A stretch of DNA of 64,000 nucleotides from Apricaphanius iberus (lineage: Eukaryota > Chordata > Actinopteri > Cyprinodontiformes > Aphaniidae): positions 3,100,001 to 3,164,000 of the forward strand of contig JAPXFQ010000787.1 of NCBI GenBank assembly GCA_028564705.1. Reading direction: 5' to 3'. Below are positions 60,401-64,000 of this stretch, piece after piece. Positions within the stretch are counted from its first letter, which is position 1. Each line of letters opens with the position of its first letter. Both the position numbers and the translations under genes were made by a program. The notes under the pieces were generated by a model. It ran no database searches, had not been told where the DNA came from, and worked only from the letters and a program-made list of their open reading frames with translations.

Positions 60401-62653
60401 ATGCTCCTCTGCCTGGTGACTGAACGTTTACCAGTAAAGACCTCATTGGTTTATTGTCCTGAAGCTAAACGGTTGGAGGGATGTTGAGCTTTATGCTTCA
60501 TTTAGTGGCAAAATCGGCAAGAGAGTTGAATTCATGGACAAGATGAATAGTTTATCCAATGCTTGTCTCTGTATTTGCAGGCTTTCTGACTATAACTCGC
60601 CTGGTCAGTAGGGGGCACTCTAATAACTTAAAGTAGTAAGCTGCGGCAATCAGGTTGGTTTTACAACAGGCGCTTCAAATACCGGCACAAATCATAAGAT
60701 GATGAGAATGTTACAAGAATTTCCTTCCTTCCTTCCTTCCTTCCTTCCTTCCTTCCTTCCTTCCTTCCTTCCTTCCTTCCTTCCTTCCTTCCTTCCTTCC
60801 TTCCATTAAATGACAAACTGTTGTATCTTTAGTTTTATGTAATGTTAAAATGTTTGTTTATAATGCTACCTCCTAGTTACATTTGACTGTGATTGCTCAA
60901 TAAGTCAAACGTCGGTAGAGGTGCAAAAAAAACACTTAATTACTGTAAATCAACATAGCAGATTACACGCAGTTCTAAAACGGGTAAACTTCAACAGATA
61001 TTCTTAACCGTACTTTAAACTATATAATAAAGGCATAGAAACTCACCTTCTGACATTTACACACAACAATAAACCAAGATGCAGAGAAAAACTAATCTCG
61101 CTACTGTAGCGAGGAGAAGGAAAAAAAGCCTGACGTTGCAGTGAAAACACAAATAATAATATTGGAACTTACAAACTTAGAATAATATGGGCTTTCTAAC
61201 ATGTGTTTACTCAAAAATATATGAATGTAATTACAGAACGGTAGAAGGCAGCATTGTGCACATCAGCATATTGCCTGCTGGAAATCCTTTTTTTATATAT
61301 AATACTGTAACAGGTAAGTGTTTTGCTTTTCAAATTTGTCTAAAATTTTTAACCGGAATTGATCTGTAATTCTCTGTAAGTTTAGATTTTAAGGCATTTA
61401 CTACAATCATGGTAATGCTTATAAATTTCAATACAAAATATCAGAATGGGACTCGTAATCAGATTGGATTAGCGGTTAAAACATGCTGATCAGGATAGTT
61501 TATCACCATGTACATCATGGATCTATAATATGGGAGTCAGTTTAATAGATTAATTACTTAAGTAAAAAGCATTTCACAATATTCTAATTGATTTACGTTC
61601 CACTTTTCAGTCTCTTGTTTTTCCAGGTTTTACAAGTGAAATCTCTAGATTTGCCACTGCAGGATATCTGCCAGTAATATAAATCAAATCAAACATTCAG
61701 AGTTTGTTCTGAAAAAGGAGAATTTTTGGAATTCGCTTGGAAAATTTTTGTTTTGACACAAAACAAGTTTTACTATAGTATACTATAGTAAGAGTTGTTA
61801 AAAATGGTGCAGCTGTTAAGGCGAACTGTTGTCTCCTTCCTCGTTGGAGGTAAATGCTAAAACATAATGACAGGGTTGCATATATTACAGGGAGTTCATG
61901 GAAAAGATGGGGATCCAGGGCCTGCAGGAGAGAAAGGAGACAAGGTGAGGGTAAAACTCATCACTGTGTTATTCTCACTCAGACATAAAATGGGTCGCTA
62001 TCTTTAAGATTTTCTGTTAACGTTGTACATTTGTGCATGTTTACTATTTCAATATTTACAGTTCCTGCTCTGACTCAAAACTATGTGCCTAAGTATAATT
62101 TTTACATGCACAGACCAAGCCTGATTTACCCTCTTCTAAAACACTTGTTAAAAAAAAACAATTACCATCCAGCATAAAAAACAAGCTCTTAATGAGGTGA
62201 CCCCGTGGATTAATAAAGCAAGGTAGCTGGAGTGTAAACAGCTCTTAAAAGCTGCTCGGCTTTTTAACAGCAGCCAGAATCCGTCTGCGGTCGACAGCGG
62301 CGCTAATTTAATCTTATTATTTTTCATTTGTTTGTTAAAAGGGAGAGCCTGGAACGAGTGGGCCACCAGGACCAAAGGTACGACCTATTTACCGCTCGTC
62401 TGAAAGGATAATGAACCATTACCTGCATTAGCAAGAATTATTAAGACGCATTTATTTGTCCTGGCTCTAGATCCAATGTACTTGTGATGATTTAACACAC
62501 TGAGTCTGTCTCCTTCAGGGAGATCAGGGCCCATCGGGGTTTCCAGGGTTACAGGGACCACCTGGCACTGAGGGGCAGCCTGGTCCCAGGGGTCCACCCG
62601 GACCTCCTGGGCCGCCTGGACCCTCAGGAAGAGGCTTCGCCAGGGCGTTTGAG
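32098..62653 (+). CDS. col15a1: collagen type XV alpha 1 chain, partial gene (16 exons seen; open at both ends)
   Basis: Multiplexin collagen of basement-membrane zones, secreted, normally a chondroitin-sulfate proteoglycan ending in an endostatin-like domain. The spliced exons give a TSPN/LamG domain ([42 protein letters not shown]), an acidic linker, then Gly-X-Y blocks with interruptions. The TSPN sequence resembles COL15A1 more than the paralogue COL18A1, judged from memory of the families, not by alignment. All junctions are GT-AG and mostly phase 0; only the upstream junction and 53954/55157 are phase 1. The 5' end is missing: the first exon starts with two bases of a split codon, so a signal-peptide exon must precede it. 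The 3' end is missing because the window stops inside the helix. Introns hold antisense LINEs, hAT elements and tandem arrays, none interrupting an exon. Teleosts can have two copies (a/b); I cannot say which this is. Confidence 0.93.
32448..32618 (+). CDS. col15a1: col15a1 exon: second part of TSPN/LamG domain
   Basis: The acceptor AG at 32446-32447 has a modest pyrimidine tract; the donor GTCAGT starts at 32619. The exon is 171 nt, phase 0 at both ends. It encodes [20 protein letters not shown], then [20 protein letters not shown] and [13 protein letters not shown], the middle strands of the TSPN fold. The intron before it is only 102 bp, the shortest seen in this gene. The 1.7-kb intron after it (32619-34299) is AT-rich and contains a CATC stretch and a retroposon copy at 33705-33965. 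Confidence 0.93.
33243..33285. repeat. CATC-rich stretch
   Basis: Short CATC-type simple repeat within the intron 32619-34299, with CCAACCA interruptions. Confidence 0.7.
33705..33965 (+). repeat. internally deleted copy of retroposon R1 in a col15a1 intron
   Basis: Begins TCCATCCATCCATTTTCTAG and matches 5512-5871, but lacks the segment from 'gaaccgctta' to 'ggggctgg' and another stretch near 33850. Ends ACAGTGTTAACCACTGCGCC. Confidence 0.75.
34300..34431 (+). CDS. col15a1: col15a1 exon: third part of TSPN/LamG domain, first conserved Cys
   Basis: A strong acceptor (TTTCTCTTTTCCCTTCAG) ends at 34299 and donor GTGAGT starts at 34432. The exon is 132 nt, phase 0/0. It encodes [20 protein letters not shown] then [17 protein letters not shown] and TGLPRFV. 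The Cys at 34318-34320 is probably the partner of the Cys in the next exon, since the two-cysteine arrangement is standard for this domain. The following intron is about 9 kb and very repeat-rich. Confidence 0.95.
35215..36420. repeat. 1.2-kb CATC array with higher-order structure, col15a1 intron
   Basis: Tetranucleotide CATC runs are punctuated by the fixed segments CCTACATTTATCCAT(C/A), CAGTCTC and, less often, CATAGTCTTTATCC. The CATAGTCTTTATCC marker occurs at 35514, 35807, 36150 and 36336, spaced 293, 343 and 186 bp, so larger blocks have been duplicated. It lies between the third and fourth TSPN exons seen. The long Ser-Ile-His-Pro and Gly-Trp-Met-Asp frames through it are artefacts of the repeat. 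Confidence 0.9.
37250..37320 (+). repeat. LINE-type 3' tail
   Basis: CCCTCTGGGATCAATAAAGT followed by ATTTTTGAATATA is the usual 3' terminus of several fish LINE families. A reverse-complement counterpart (ATACTCAACTGATCCCAGAG) is at 47339. Confidence 0.55.
37985..38150. repeat. G-rich minisatellite, about 15-bp unit
   Basis: Repeated GGGATGAGGGTCGAAG and close variants (GGGTCGAAGGGATGAG) in roughly ten copies, with strong purine bias on this strand. In a col15a1 intron. Confidence 0.8.
38669..39314. mobile_element. TIR element, about 638 bp, 4-bp GTTA flanks
   Basis: GCCTAGTTTATGCTTCTCCG starts at 38673 and its imperfect inverse (CAGAGAAGCATAAACTGGGC) ends at 39310. GTTA flanks both sides (38669-38672, 39311-39314). 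The terminal theme 'AGTTTATGCTT' resembles the PIF/Harbinger-like element at 14201, so it is probably a related MITE. No protein inside. Confidence 0.65.
39415..41182 (-). mobile_element. L2-like LINE, 5'-truncated, antisense in col15a1 intron
   Basis: The 3' end is at the left with a tandem tail (TTCAA repeated, read on +, 39415-39436), followed by the AGCGCC...CAAGGCACTTTAC 3' UTR shared with 17915-18260, a GC-rich UTR section (about 40000-40390) and the coding remnant at 40536-41182. The 5' part of the reverse transcriptase is missing, as expected for target-primed reverse transcription that stopped early. Confidence 0.8.
40536..41182 (-). CDS. LINE reverse-transcriptase C-terminus (open frame, truncated)
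   Basis: An uninterrupted antisense frame of about 215 codons. It begins, without its own start, in [18 protein letters not shown] and continues [68 protein letters not shown], ending [15 protein letters not shown] and stop. These are standard motifs of the thumb and C-terminal part of L2/CR1-clade LINE proteins in fish. The catalytic palm (FADD) lies upstream and is absent, so the fragment is not functional; the clean frame suggests a fairly recent insertion. Confidence 0.85.
42300..43290. repeat. M1 DNA-repeat copy interrupted by a TTTC microsatellite
   Basis: GCCTCCAACAGGTTTTCATC, TTATCTGACCAAAGCACATT, CACATCTTTGCTGTGTCCCA and, near the right end, TTCAAGAGGTATGAATACTT plus TTGCAAGGCAA follow the M1 order. 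No transposase can be read. It lies just before the fourth TSPN exon. Confidence 0.65.
42668..42735. repeat. (TTTC)n microsatellite
   Basis: About 17 perfect TTTC units inside the M1 repeat copy. Confidence 0.95.
43400..43474 (+). CDS. col15a1: col15a1 exon: end of TSPN domain, second conserved Cys
   Basis: Acceptor CTCTCGGCAG ends at 43399 and donor GTGAGT starts at 43475. The exon is 75 nt (25 codons), phase 0/0, encoding [17 protein letters not shown] followed by QCEEDDPY. The Cys codon at 43454-43456 should close the TSPN disulfide loop. The acidic tail EEDDPY leads into the Ser-Gly linker of the next exon. Confidence 0.93.
43730..43788. repeat. (AAT)n microsatellite
   Basis: About 19 AAT/ATA units in the intron after the exon ending 43474. 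Confidence 0.95.
43850..45320. other. intronic stretch without recognised features
   Basis: AT-rich intron sequence of col15a1; no frames, RNA genes or named repeats that I can support. Confidence 0.5.
45326..45575 (+). repeat. tRNA-like-headed interspersed repeat (SINE-like)
   Basis: The first 75 bases resemble a tRNA: GTGGCTCAGTGGTAGAGTAG carries an A-box-like block and GGTTGAATTCCAG a B-box-like block (canonical GGTTCGANTCC). A unique body follows (CCTGGGCAAGGCACTCAACC, AATGTAAAGCGCTTTCAGTG) and ends AGTCCATTTACCAT. The family is widespread in fish; I cannot decide between a tRNA-derived SINE and a non-autonomous DNA element. No CCA end or intact cloverleaf, so not a tRNA gene. Confidence 0.6.
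46416..46508 (+). CDS. col15a1: col15a1 exon: acidic Ser-Gly linker, likely glycosaminoglycan attachment
   Basis: Acceptor CTCTCCTGTACGCTTCAG ends at 46415 and donor GTGTGT starts at 46509. The exon is 93 nt, phase 0/0. It encodes [20 protein letters not shown] followed by [11 protein letters not shown]. The two Ser-Gly pairs (Ser codons at 46419 and 46431) followed by an acidic run fit the xylosyltransferase consensus used for chondroitin sulfate on type XV collagen; that use is inferred from the family. The 7.3-kb intron after it houses the nested hAT region. Confidence 0.9.
47165..47203. repeat. perfect 18-bp inverted repeat with 3-nt loop
   Basis: AAAACTATTCAAAGCAAC (47165-47182), loop CTC, then the exact reverse complement (47186-47203). 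In the 46509-53821 intron. Confidence 0.95.
47290..47900 (-). pseudogene. LINE reverse-transcriptase C-terminal remnant, antisense
   Basis: The reverse complement reads [20 protein letters not shown] near 47870-47810, the 'EYKYLGV' block of a fish LINE, then decayed sequence ([20 protein letters not shown] near 47640-47580) and a 3' tail whose + strand copy is ATACTCAACTGATCCCAGAG at 47339. Several frameshifts; inactive. Confidence 0.65.
48144..48203. repeat. (TA)n microsatellite
   Basis: About 30 TA units immediately left of the hAT terminus at 48204. Confidence 0.95.
48631..49114 (-). pseudogene. hAT transposase, C-terminal dimerisation part
   Basis: 49114-48845 reads [20 protein letters not shown] and [20 protein letters not shown]; after a frameshift near 48850 it continues [20 protein letters not shown] and [20 protein letters not shown], ending [11 protein letters not shown] and stop. 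[19 protein letters not shown] is the conserved C-terminal dimerisation motif of hAT transposases. It was contiguous with 50450-51285 before the nested insertion. Confidence 0.85.
49364..50116 (+). CDS. zinc-finger-only transposon protein, two exons, 159 aa
   Basis: Exon 1 is 49364-49780 and exon 2 is 50054-50116; donor GTATGT at 49781, acceptor TTGCAG ending 50053, phase 0. The ATG at 49364 has A at -3 and opens the basic start [19 protein letters not shown]; the frame stays open 64 codons further up, but that part overlaps the terminal repeat region. Domains: basic tail, then a Cys2-His2 finger [16 protein letters not shown] with HFKTSSH (C-x2-C, H-x5-H), then [20 protein letters not shown] and, across the splice, [22 protein letters not shown] ending APA. 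This is the N-terminal DNA-binding part of a hAT-like transposase; no catalytic core follows. It could bind element ends without cutting. Expression is unknown. Confidence 0.65.
50112..50204 (+). pseudogene. detached C-terminal tail of the nested element's transposase
   Basis: In the frame +1 to exon 2, the sequence reads [20 protein letters not shown] followed by [10 protein letters not shown] and stop at 50202. It looks like a natural protein C-terminus fused directly to the exon 2 sequence, marking the internal-deletion junction at about 50108-50114. The frame mismatch gives exon 2 its early stop. Confidence 0.55.
50450..51285 (-). pseudogene. hAT transposase, catalytic-core part
   Basis: Reads [20 protein letters not shown], then [40 protein letters not shown] and [11 protein letters not shown]. 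The Asp of QADETTD and the following DGAAVMSG and CYAH(R)LN blocks are the RNase-H-like core of hAT transposases. A frameshift near 50845 moves the reading to [20 protein letters not shown] and [12 protein letters not shown], and a stop follows near 50654. The true N-terminus with its zinc finger is missing. Not functional. Confidence 0.85.
51286..52200. repeat. 22-bp minisatellite (44-bp alternating unit)
   Basis: Two alternating 22-mers, ATCGTGTGTGTTTGTGAAACAG and AATGTGTGCGTTTGTGAAAC plus AG, differ at a few sites and repeat about 35 times up to 52080; degenerate copies continue to 52200. The left edge coincides with the point where the hAT transposase stops. Sub-variants such as AATGTTAGCG are grouped in the middle, indicating local block duplication. 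Confidence 0.9.
52201..53821. other. intronic stretch without recognised features
   Basis: The remainder of the 46509-53821 col15a1 intron. It has a GT run near 53055 and the segment CTCTTTGGCTCTCCTGCCAA near 53263 that recurs at 53970. No gene seen. Confidence 0.5.
53822..53954 (+). CDS. col15a1: col15a1 exon: acidic non-collagenous linker
   Basis: Acceptor CTGCCTGATTTACAG ends at 53821 and donor GTAAAA starts at 53955. The exon is 133 nt, phase 0 in and phase 1 out. It encodes [20 protein letters not shown] followed by [20 protein letters not shown] and TTAG. It is rich in Asp/Glu/Pro with two further Ser-Gly pairs (SGPE, SSGQE), so this proteoglycan-type segment may carry more sugar. A long ATT microsatellite begins about 35 bp into the following intron. 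Confidence 0.88.
53988..54075. repeat. (ATT)n then (AAT)n microsatellite
   Basis: About 23 ATT units to 54057, then AAT units to about 54075, giving an inverted pair. It begins about 35 bp after the col15a1 donor at 53955. Confidence 0.95.
54195..54245 (+). repeat. LINE-type 3' tail
   Basis: TTTTTGGATAAATAAAGGTT followed by AAATAAAATAAATAAATA is a common 3' end of fish LINEs. The preceding sequence is too decayed to identify. Confidence 0.45.
54432..54488. repeat. (AAT)n microsatellite
   Basis: About 18 AAT units in very AT-rich intron sequence, which extends from 54060 to about 54870. Confidence 0.95.
55157..55200 (+). CDS. col15a1: col15a1 exon: short basic linker before the collagen helix
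   Basis: Acceptor TGTCTCCACTCCAG ends at 55156 and donor GTGAGT starts at 55201. The exon is 44 nt, phase 1 in and phase 0 out; with the previous exon it completes an Ala codon and gives [15 protein letters not shown]. It restores exactly the frame needed by the next, collagenous exon, which is the main support for such a short exon. Confidence 0.85.
55476..55640 (+). CDS. col15a1: col15a1 exon: first collagenous block
   Basis: Acceptor AAGTCTCTCCAG ends at 55475 and donor GTGAGT starts at 55641. The exon is 165 nt, phase 0/0. It encodes [20 protein letters not shown], an interruption around [10 protein letters not shown], then [20 protein letters not shown] and KDGRP. This is the start of the triple-helical region. 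The break at PEQASGEGG is the interrupted pattern expected of multiplexins. An internal donor-like CAG/GTGAGG lies at 55552. Confidence 0.95.
55793..55819 (+). CDS. col15a1: col15a1 exon: 27-nt collagenous mini-exon
   Basis: Acceptor TATCTGTTCTCCAG ends at 55792 and donor GTAAGT starts at 55820. Nine codons encode GMKGERGQP, three exact Gly-X-Y triplets. The 27-nt size is half of the 54-nt unit typical of collagen exons. It joins GRP before and GPSG after without breaking the repeat. Confidence 0.9.
55980..57860 (-). mobile_element. L2-like LINE remnant, antisense, split by a TTAA element
   Basis: The right part (57387-57860) has AGGGAGCCAGTGTATGG, GCGAGCAGCAGCATTCTGGA and TTAGCTGCAGCTGTCTGATT, paralleling the antisense LINE at 40536-41182. 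The left part (55980-56320) has TTCTGACTCTGGGAATGTA and ends TAATAAAAGTATTTTAA. The two are separated by the insertion 56321-57386. The reading frame is decayed. Confidence 0.6.
56317..57390. mobile_element. TTAA-flanked element nested in the LINE
   Basis: TTAA at about 56318-56321 and 57386-57389 flanks termini AGGGACTACATAATGTATTT and (inverse) GCACGATATAGGCCCT, which are imperfect inverted repeats. It belongs with the TTAA class seen at 19203 and 63225. The frame 56950-57207 ([20 protein letters not shown]...) has paired Cys residues but no family I recognise. Confidence 0.6.
58083..58136 (+). CDS. col15a1: col15a1 exon: 54-nt collagenous exon
   Basis: Acceptor TTGTTTCTTTCCAG ends at 58082 and donor GTAAGT starts at 58137. 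Eighteen codons encode [18 protein letters not shown], six perfect Gly-X-Y triplets in the classic 54-nt collagen exon size. The 2.3-kb intron before it contains an antisense LINE with a TTAA-flanked element inserted in it. Confidence 0.95.
58226..58300 (+). CDS. col15a1: col15a1 exon: collagenous block ending in an interruption
   Basis: Acceptor TTGCTTCCTCAG ends at 58225 and donor GTTTGT starts at 58301. The 75-nt exon encodes [20 protein letters not shown] followed by RKSSM. The Gly register slips once at GLGVPG and then ends at RKSSM, opening a non-collagenous gap that continues in the next exon. The donor GTTTGT is weaker than those of its neighbours. Confidence 0.93.
58405..58452 (+). 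CDS. col15a1: col15a1 exon: non-collagenous interruption with acidic Ser-Gly motif
   Basis: Acceptor GTTTTTTAACACAG ends at 58404 and donor GTAAGA starts at 58453. The 48-nt exon, phase 0/0, encodes [16 protein letters not shown]. The acidic-flanked EGSGFED is a good glycosaminoglycan attachment candidate and resembles the EGSG motifs in interruptions of collagens XV and XVIII. Together with RKSSM it forms the first long break between triple-helical blocks. Confidence 0.9.
58505..58670 (-). repeat. M1 DNA-repeat fragment
   Basis: CACGTTACAAACACCACGTT, TTGGGGTTTTATCTTTTAGA, CCAATAAAGATG and TTCTTTACTCTGATACTCCT follow the outer part of the M1 family in reverse orientation. Confidence 0.55.
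58920..59320. repeat. probable fold-back-element fragment
   Basis: CATGCTATCACCAAGCAAAA and TTAAACATGCTTAAAATCG parallel 13970-14030 (CATGCTATCACCAGGCTAAC, ACATACTTAAAATAAATT), suggesting the same element family interior. Confidence 0.4.
59926..60051 (+). CDS. col15a1: col15a1 exon: collagenous block
   Basis: Acceptor ATTCTCAATCCTCAG ends at 59925 and donor GTGAGT starts at 60052. The 126-nt exon encodes [16 protein letters not shown], a short break SSTGDVI, then [19 protein letters not shown]. The [16 protein letters not shown] junction with the previous exon closely resembles the corresponding junction in collagen XV. The 1.5-kb intron before it contains DNA-element fragments around 58505-58670 and 58920-59320. 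Confidence 0.95.
60721..60805. repeat. (TTCC)n microsatellite
   Basis: About 21 TTCC units in the intron before the exon at 61891. Strict pyrimidine strand. Confidence 0.97.
61770..61791. repeat. 22-bp perfect palindrome
   Basis: TTACTATAGTA followed by TACTATAGTAA; it is also a direct repeat of the 10-mer TACTATAGTA. It lies about 100 bp before the 61891 exon. Confidence 0.9.
61891..61944 (+). CDS. col15a1: col15a1 exon: 54-nt collagenous exon
   Basis: Acceptor GCATATATTACAG ends at 61890 and donor GTGAGG starts at 61945. Eighteen codons encode [18 protein letters not shown], six unbroken Gly-X-Y triplets. It continues the register from PGIA in the previous exon. The preceding intron contains a TTCC array and a 22-bp palindrome. 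Confidence 0.95.
62342..62377 (+). CDS. col15a1: col15a1 exon: 36-nt collagenous exon
   Basis: The acceptor is the AG at 62340-62341 after a TTTTTCATTTGTTTGTTAAA tract; the donor GTACGA starts at 62378. Twelve codons encode [12 protein letters not shown], in register with GDK before and GDQ after. The pyrimidine tract is interrupted by AAAA immediately before the AG, so the acceptor is weaker than most. Confidence 0.9.
62519..62653 (+). CDS. col15a1: col15a1 exon: last collagenous exon in the window
   Basis: Acceptor TGTCTCCTTCAG ends at 62518 and donor GTAGGG starts at 62654. The 135-nt exon encodes [20 protein letters not shown] followed by [20 protein letters not shown] and ARAFE, so it starts helical and ends in another non-collagenous break. 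The next exon lies beyond position 64000. Confidence 0.94.
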
Positions 62654-62734
62654 GTAGGGGGTTTTTACTGAATTTGGTCAACATGTGTTGTGTGCTGTTT
62701 GTGCCTTGCTACGAAAGCATCGTCCTTTAACTTT

Positions 62735-63065
62735 CCATCATGTTTTTTACTACAAACGTAGATGCATTTTATTGGGACTGTGTGTGATGGACCAACAGAA
62801 GTTTGTTTTTTTTAATCGTGAAACAAAAAAGGGAAATTGTTTTCGAAATGTCTTGAAAAATATAATTTGAAAAGTGTGGCTTCCATTCCTTTTTTTATGC
62901 TCTCAGAATCAACACTTGTTGCCACAAATAAAGCTGGAAATGTTTTGTGGCATCTCGACCAGTTTTGCACATCTAAAGGCTGAGATCCTGCCCATTTCTG
63001 CTTCACAAAACATTTCAGCTCCAATCAGATTTTATAAAAAAACATCTCTGGAGATCAACTTTTAA
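62735..63065 (-). repeat. M1 DNA-repeat copy
   Basis: CATTTTATTGGGACTGTGTG, TGATGGACCAACAGAAGTTT and TTGAAAAGTGTGGCTTCCAT are the M1 family in reverse. Immediately after the last col15a1 exon seen. Confidence 0.65.
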
Positions 63066-63224
63066 GTCTTGACTCATATCTTTTTAAAGCTACAGAGTTT
63101 TAATTTTTACTAGATGAGTTTTATGTTTGCTTATAATGAGAAGACAAGATATTTAACAAGTTTTTTTATCTTATATTGAGATACTCCTGAATTAATTTCT
63201 AGTGGCTGGCAGTTAATTCCTTCC

Positions 63225-63997
63225 TTAAAGGGAAAGTTCTTTTTTTTACCTGCACCTCATTTTTAGCAAATATTACATCCATTTACTCAACCAGATAAGT
63301 TAGTAGTTACTTGGAGTCATTTAGGAGTTTATAACCACTCGCGATCAGCATATATCCATATAATGAGAGTCAATGGGGGCAGGAGTTTGCCGCCTGTAAC
63401 ATGTCATCAGCTGCCCCAAAACTGTTTGTTATGAATAGTTAGTGATATTCCCCTATGAGTTCAGAACGTATCAAAGGTGCTAAGGTTTTAGCTTCTGGGT
63501 GTTTTACAGGCTTTTTATCCAAGCGATTCCAACTTACAGTAAGCCGTCCGCCATTACAGCTGTAGTCTGCGTAGGTTGCAGAAAGGAAGCCTGTGGAAAC
63601 TGAAGTTAGTCCAATTGGTCATTCGGTTTGTGCAATATTGAAACATATTGATGTCTGCAGTAGAGCTGTAGAGCACAGAGTGAAACTCCTGCTCAGACTA
63701 CAACTAGGATTGAGCATGGCAGTGACGTAATTGTAATTCTGCAATAGCGTAGATGTATTTTTACCTCTGAATCTAAATTAACTCGGAACCTAAATAATAG
63801 AACTCGGAGGGGAGTAGTGCTAATGTTTAATAACCGAACATTGGTTAAATGTTATATGGATATACGCTGATCGTGAGTGGTTATAAACTCCTCCTAAACG
63901 ACTCCAAGTGGCTCCAAACTTGTCTGGGTGAGTAAATGAACATAACGTTTGCCAAAATATAGGTTCAGGTTGAAAAAAAAAGAAATTTCCCTTTATT
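63225..63997. mobile_element. TTAA-type fold-back element with about 140-bp inverted repeats
   Basis: The left arm 63229-63372 and right arm about 63853-63993 are mutual inverse copies: AGGGAAAGTTCTTTTTTTT versus AAAAAAAAGAAATTTCCCT at the tips, and GAGTTTATAACCACTCGCGA versus CGTGAGTGGTTATAAACTCC inside. Left flank TTAA (63225-63228); the right flank reads TTTA, one base off. Partial copies are at 13720-14080 and 18600-19030. No protein. Confidence 0.75.
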
Positions 63998-64000
63998 TTT

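Noticed and set aside
32098..62653. Identification as col18a1
   Set aside because: Linker and EGSG motifs are shared, but the TSPN blocks ([41 protein letters not shown]) fit collagen XV better from memory; an alignment with both paralogues would settle it.

Overview
This is a vertebrate, almost certainly teleost, nuclear genomic window. The DNA is AT-rich, coding sequence is split into short exons with GT-AG introns, and there are many fish-type transposable elements (L2/CR1-, L1- and RTE/Rex-like LINE remnants, hAT and PIF/Harbinger-like DNA elements, TTAA-flanked fold-back elements) and simple-sequence arrays. The species cannot be read from the sequence alone. Nothing prokaryotic is present.

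One host gene is recognised. It is an N-terminal part of collagen type XV alpha 1 (col15a1) on the + strand, seen as sixteen coding exons from 32098 to 62653. Joined, they keep one frame: a thrombospondin-N-terminal-like (TSPN/LamG) domain in four and a bit exons, an acidic Ser-Gly linker with likely glycosaminoglycan sites, then the first interrupted Gly-X-Y collagen blocks. The signal-peptide exon was not found; the first exon seen begins in phase 1, so at least one exon lies upstream, in the first 32 kb or outside the window. The gene runs off the right edge, so most of the triple helix and the endostatin-like C-terminus are not here.

Positions 1-32097 hold no convincing host gene. They contain LINE tails (3945-4372, 9600-10220, 17915-18260, 23982-24062, 25140-25985, 30310-31000), DNA-element copies, a retroposon with a 12-bp target-site duplication (5512-5871), a PIF/Harbinger-like element (14201-14743), a piece of 28S ribosomal DNA (18483-18592) and a decayed fem1-like fragment (21104-21345).

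The col15a1 introns are packed with repeats. The 9-kb intron 34432-43399 carries a CATC array with higher-order structure, a terminal-inverted-repeat element and an antisense L2-like LINE with a largely intact reverse-transcriptase C-terminus. The 7.3-kb intron 46509-53821 carries the most layered region: an antisense hAT transposase, broken by a second element (49128-50426) in the opposite orientation. That second element has its own terminal repeats, target-site duplication and a two-exon zinc-finger-only reading frame with no catalytic domain. The hAT N-terminus ends at a 22-bp minisatellite. Later introns hold further nested TTAA and LINE insertions. I see no coherent new biological system; the best leads are the catalytic-domain-less nested element, the 28S-derived fragment and the frame-insensitive coding of the 22-bp array.
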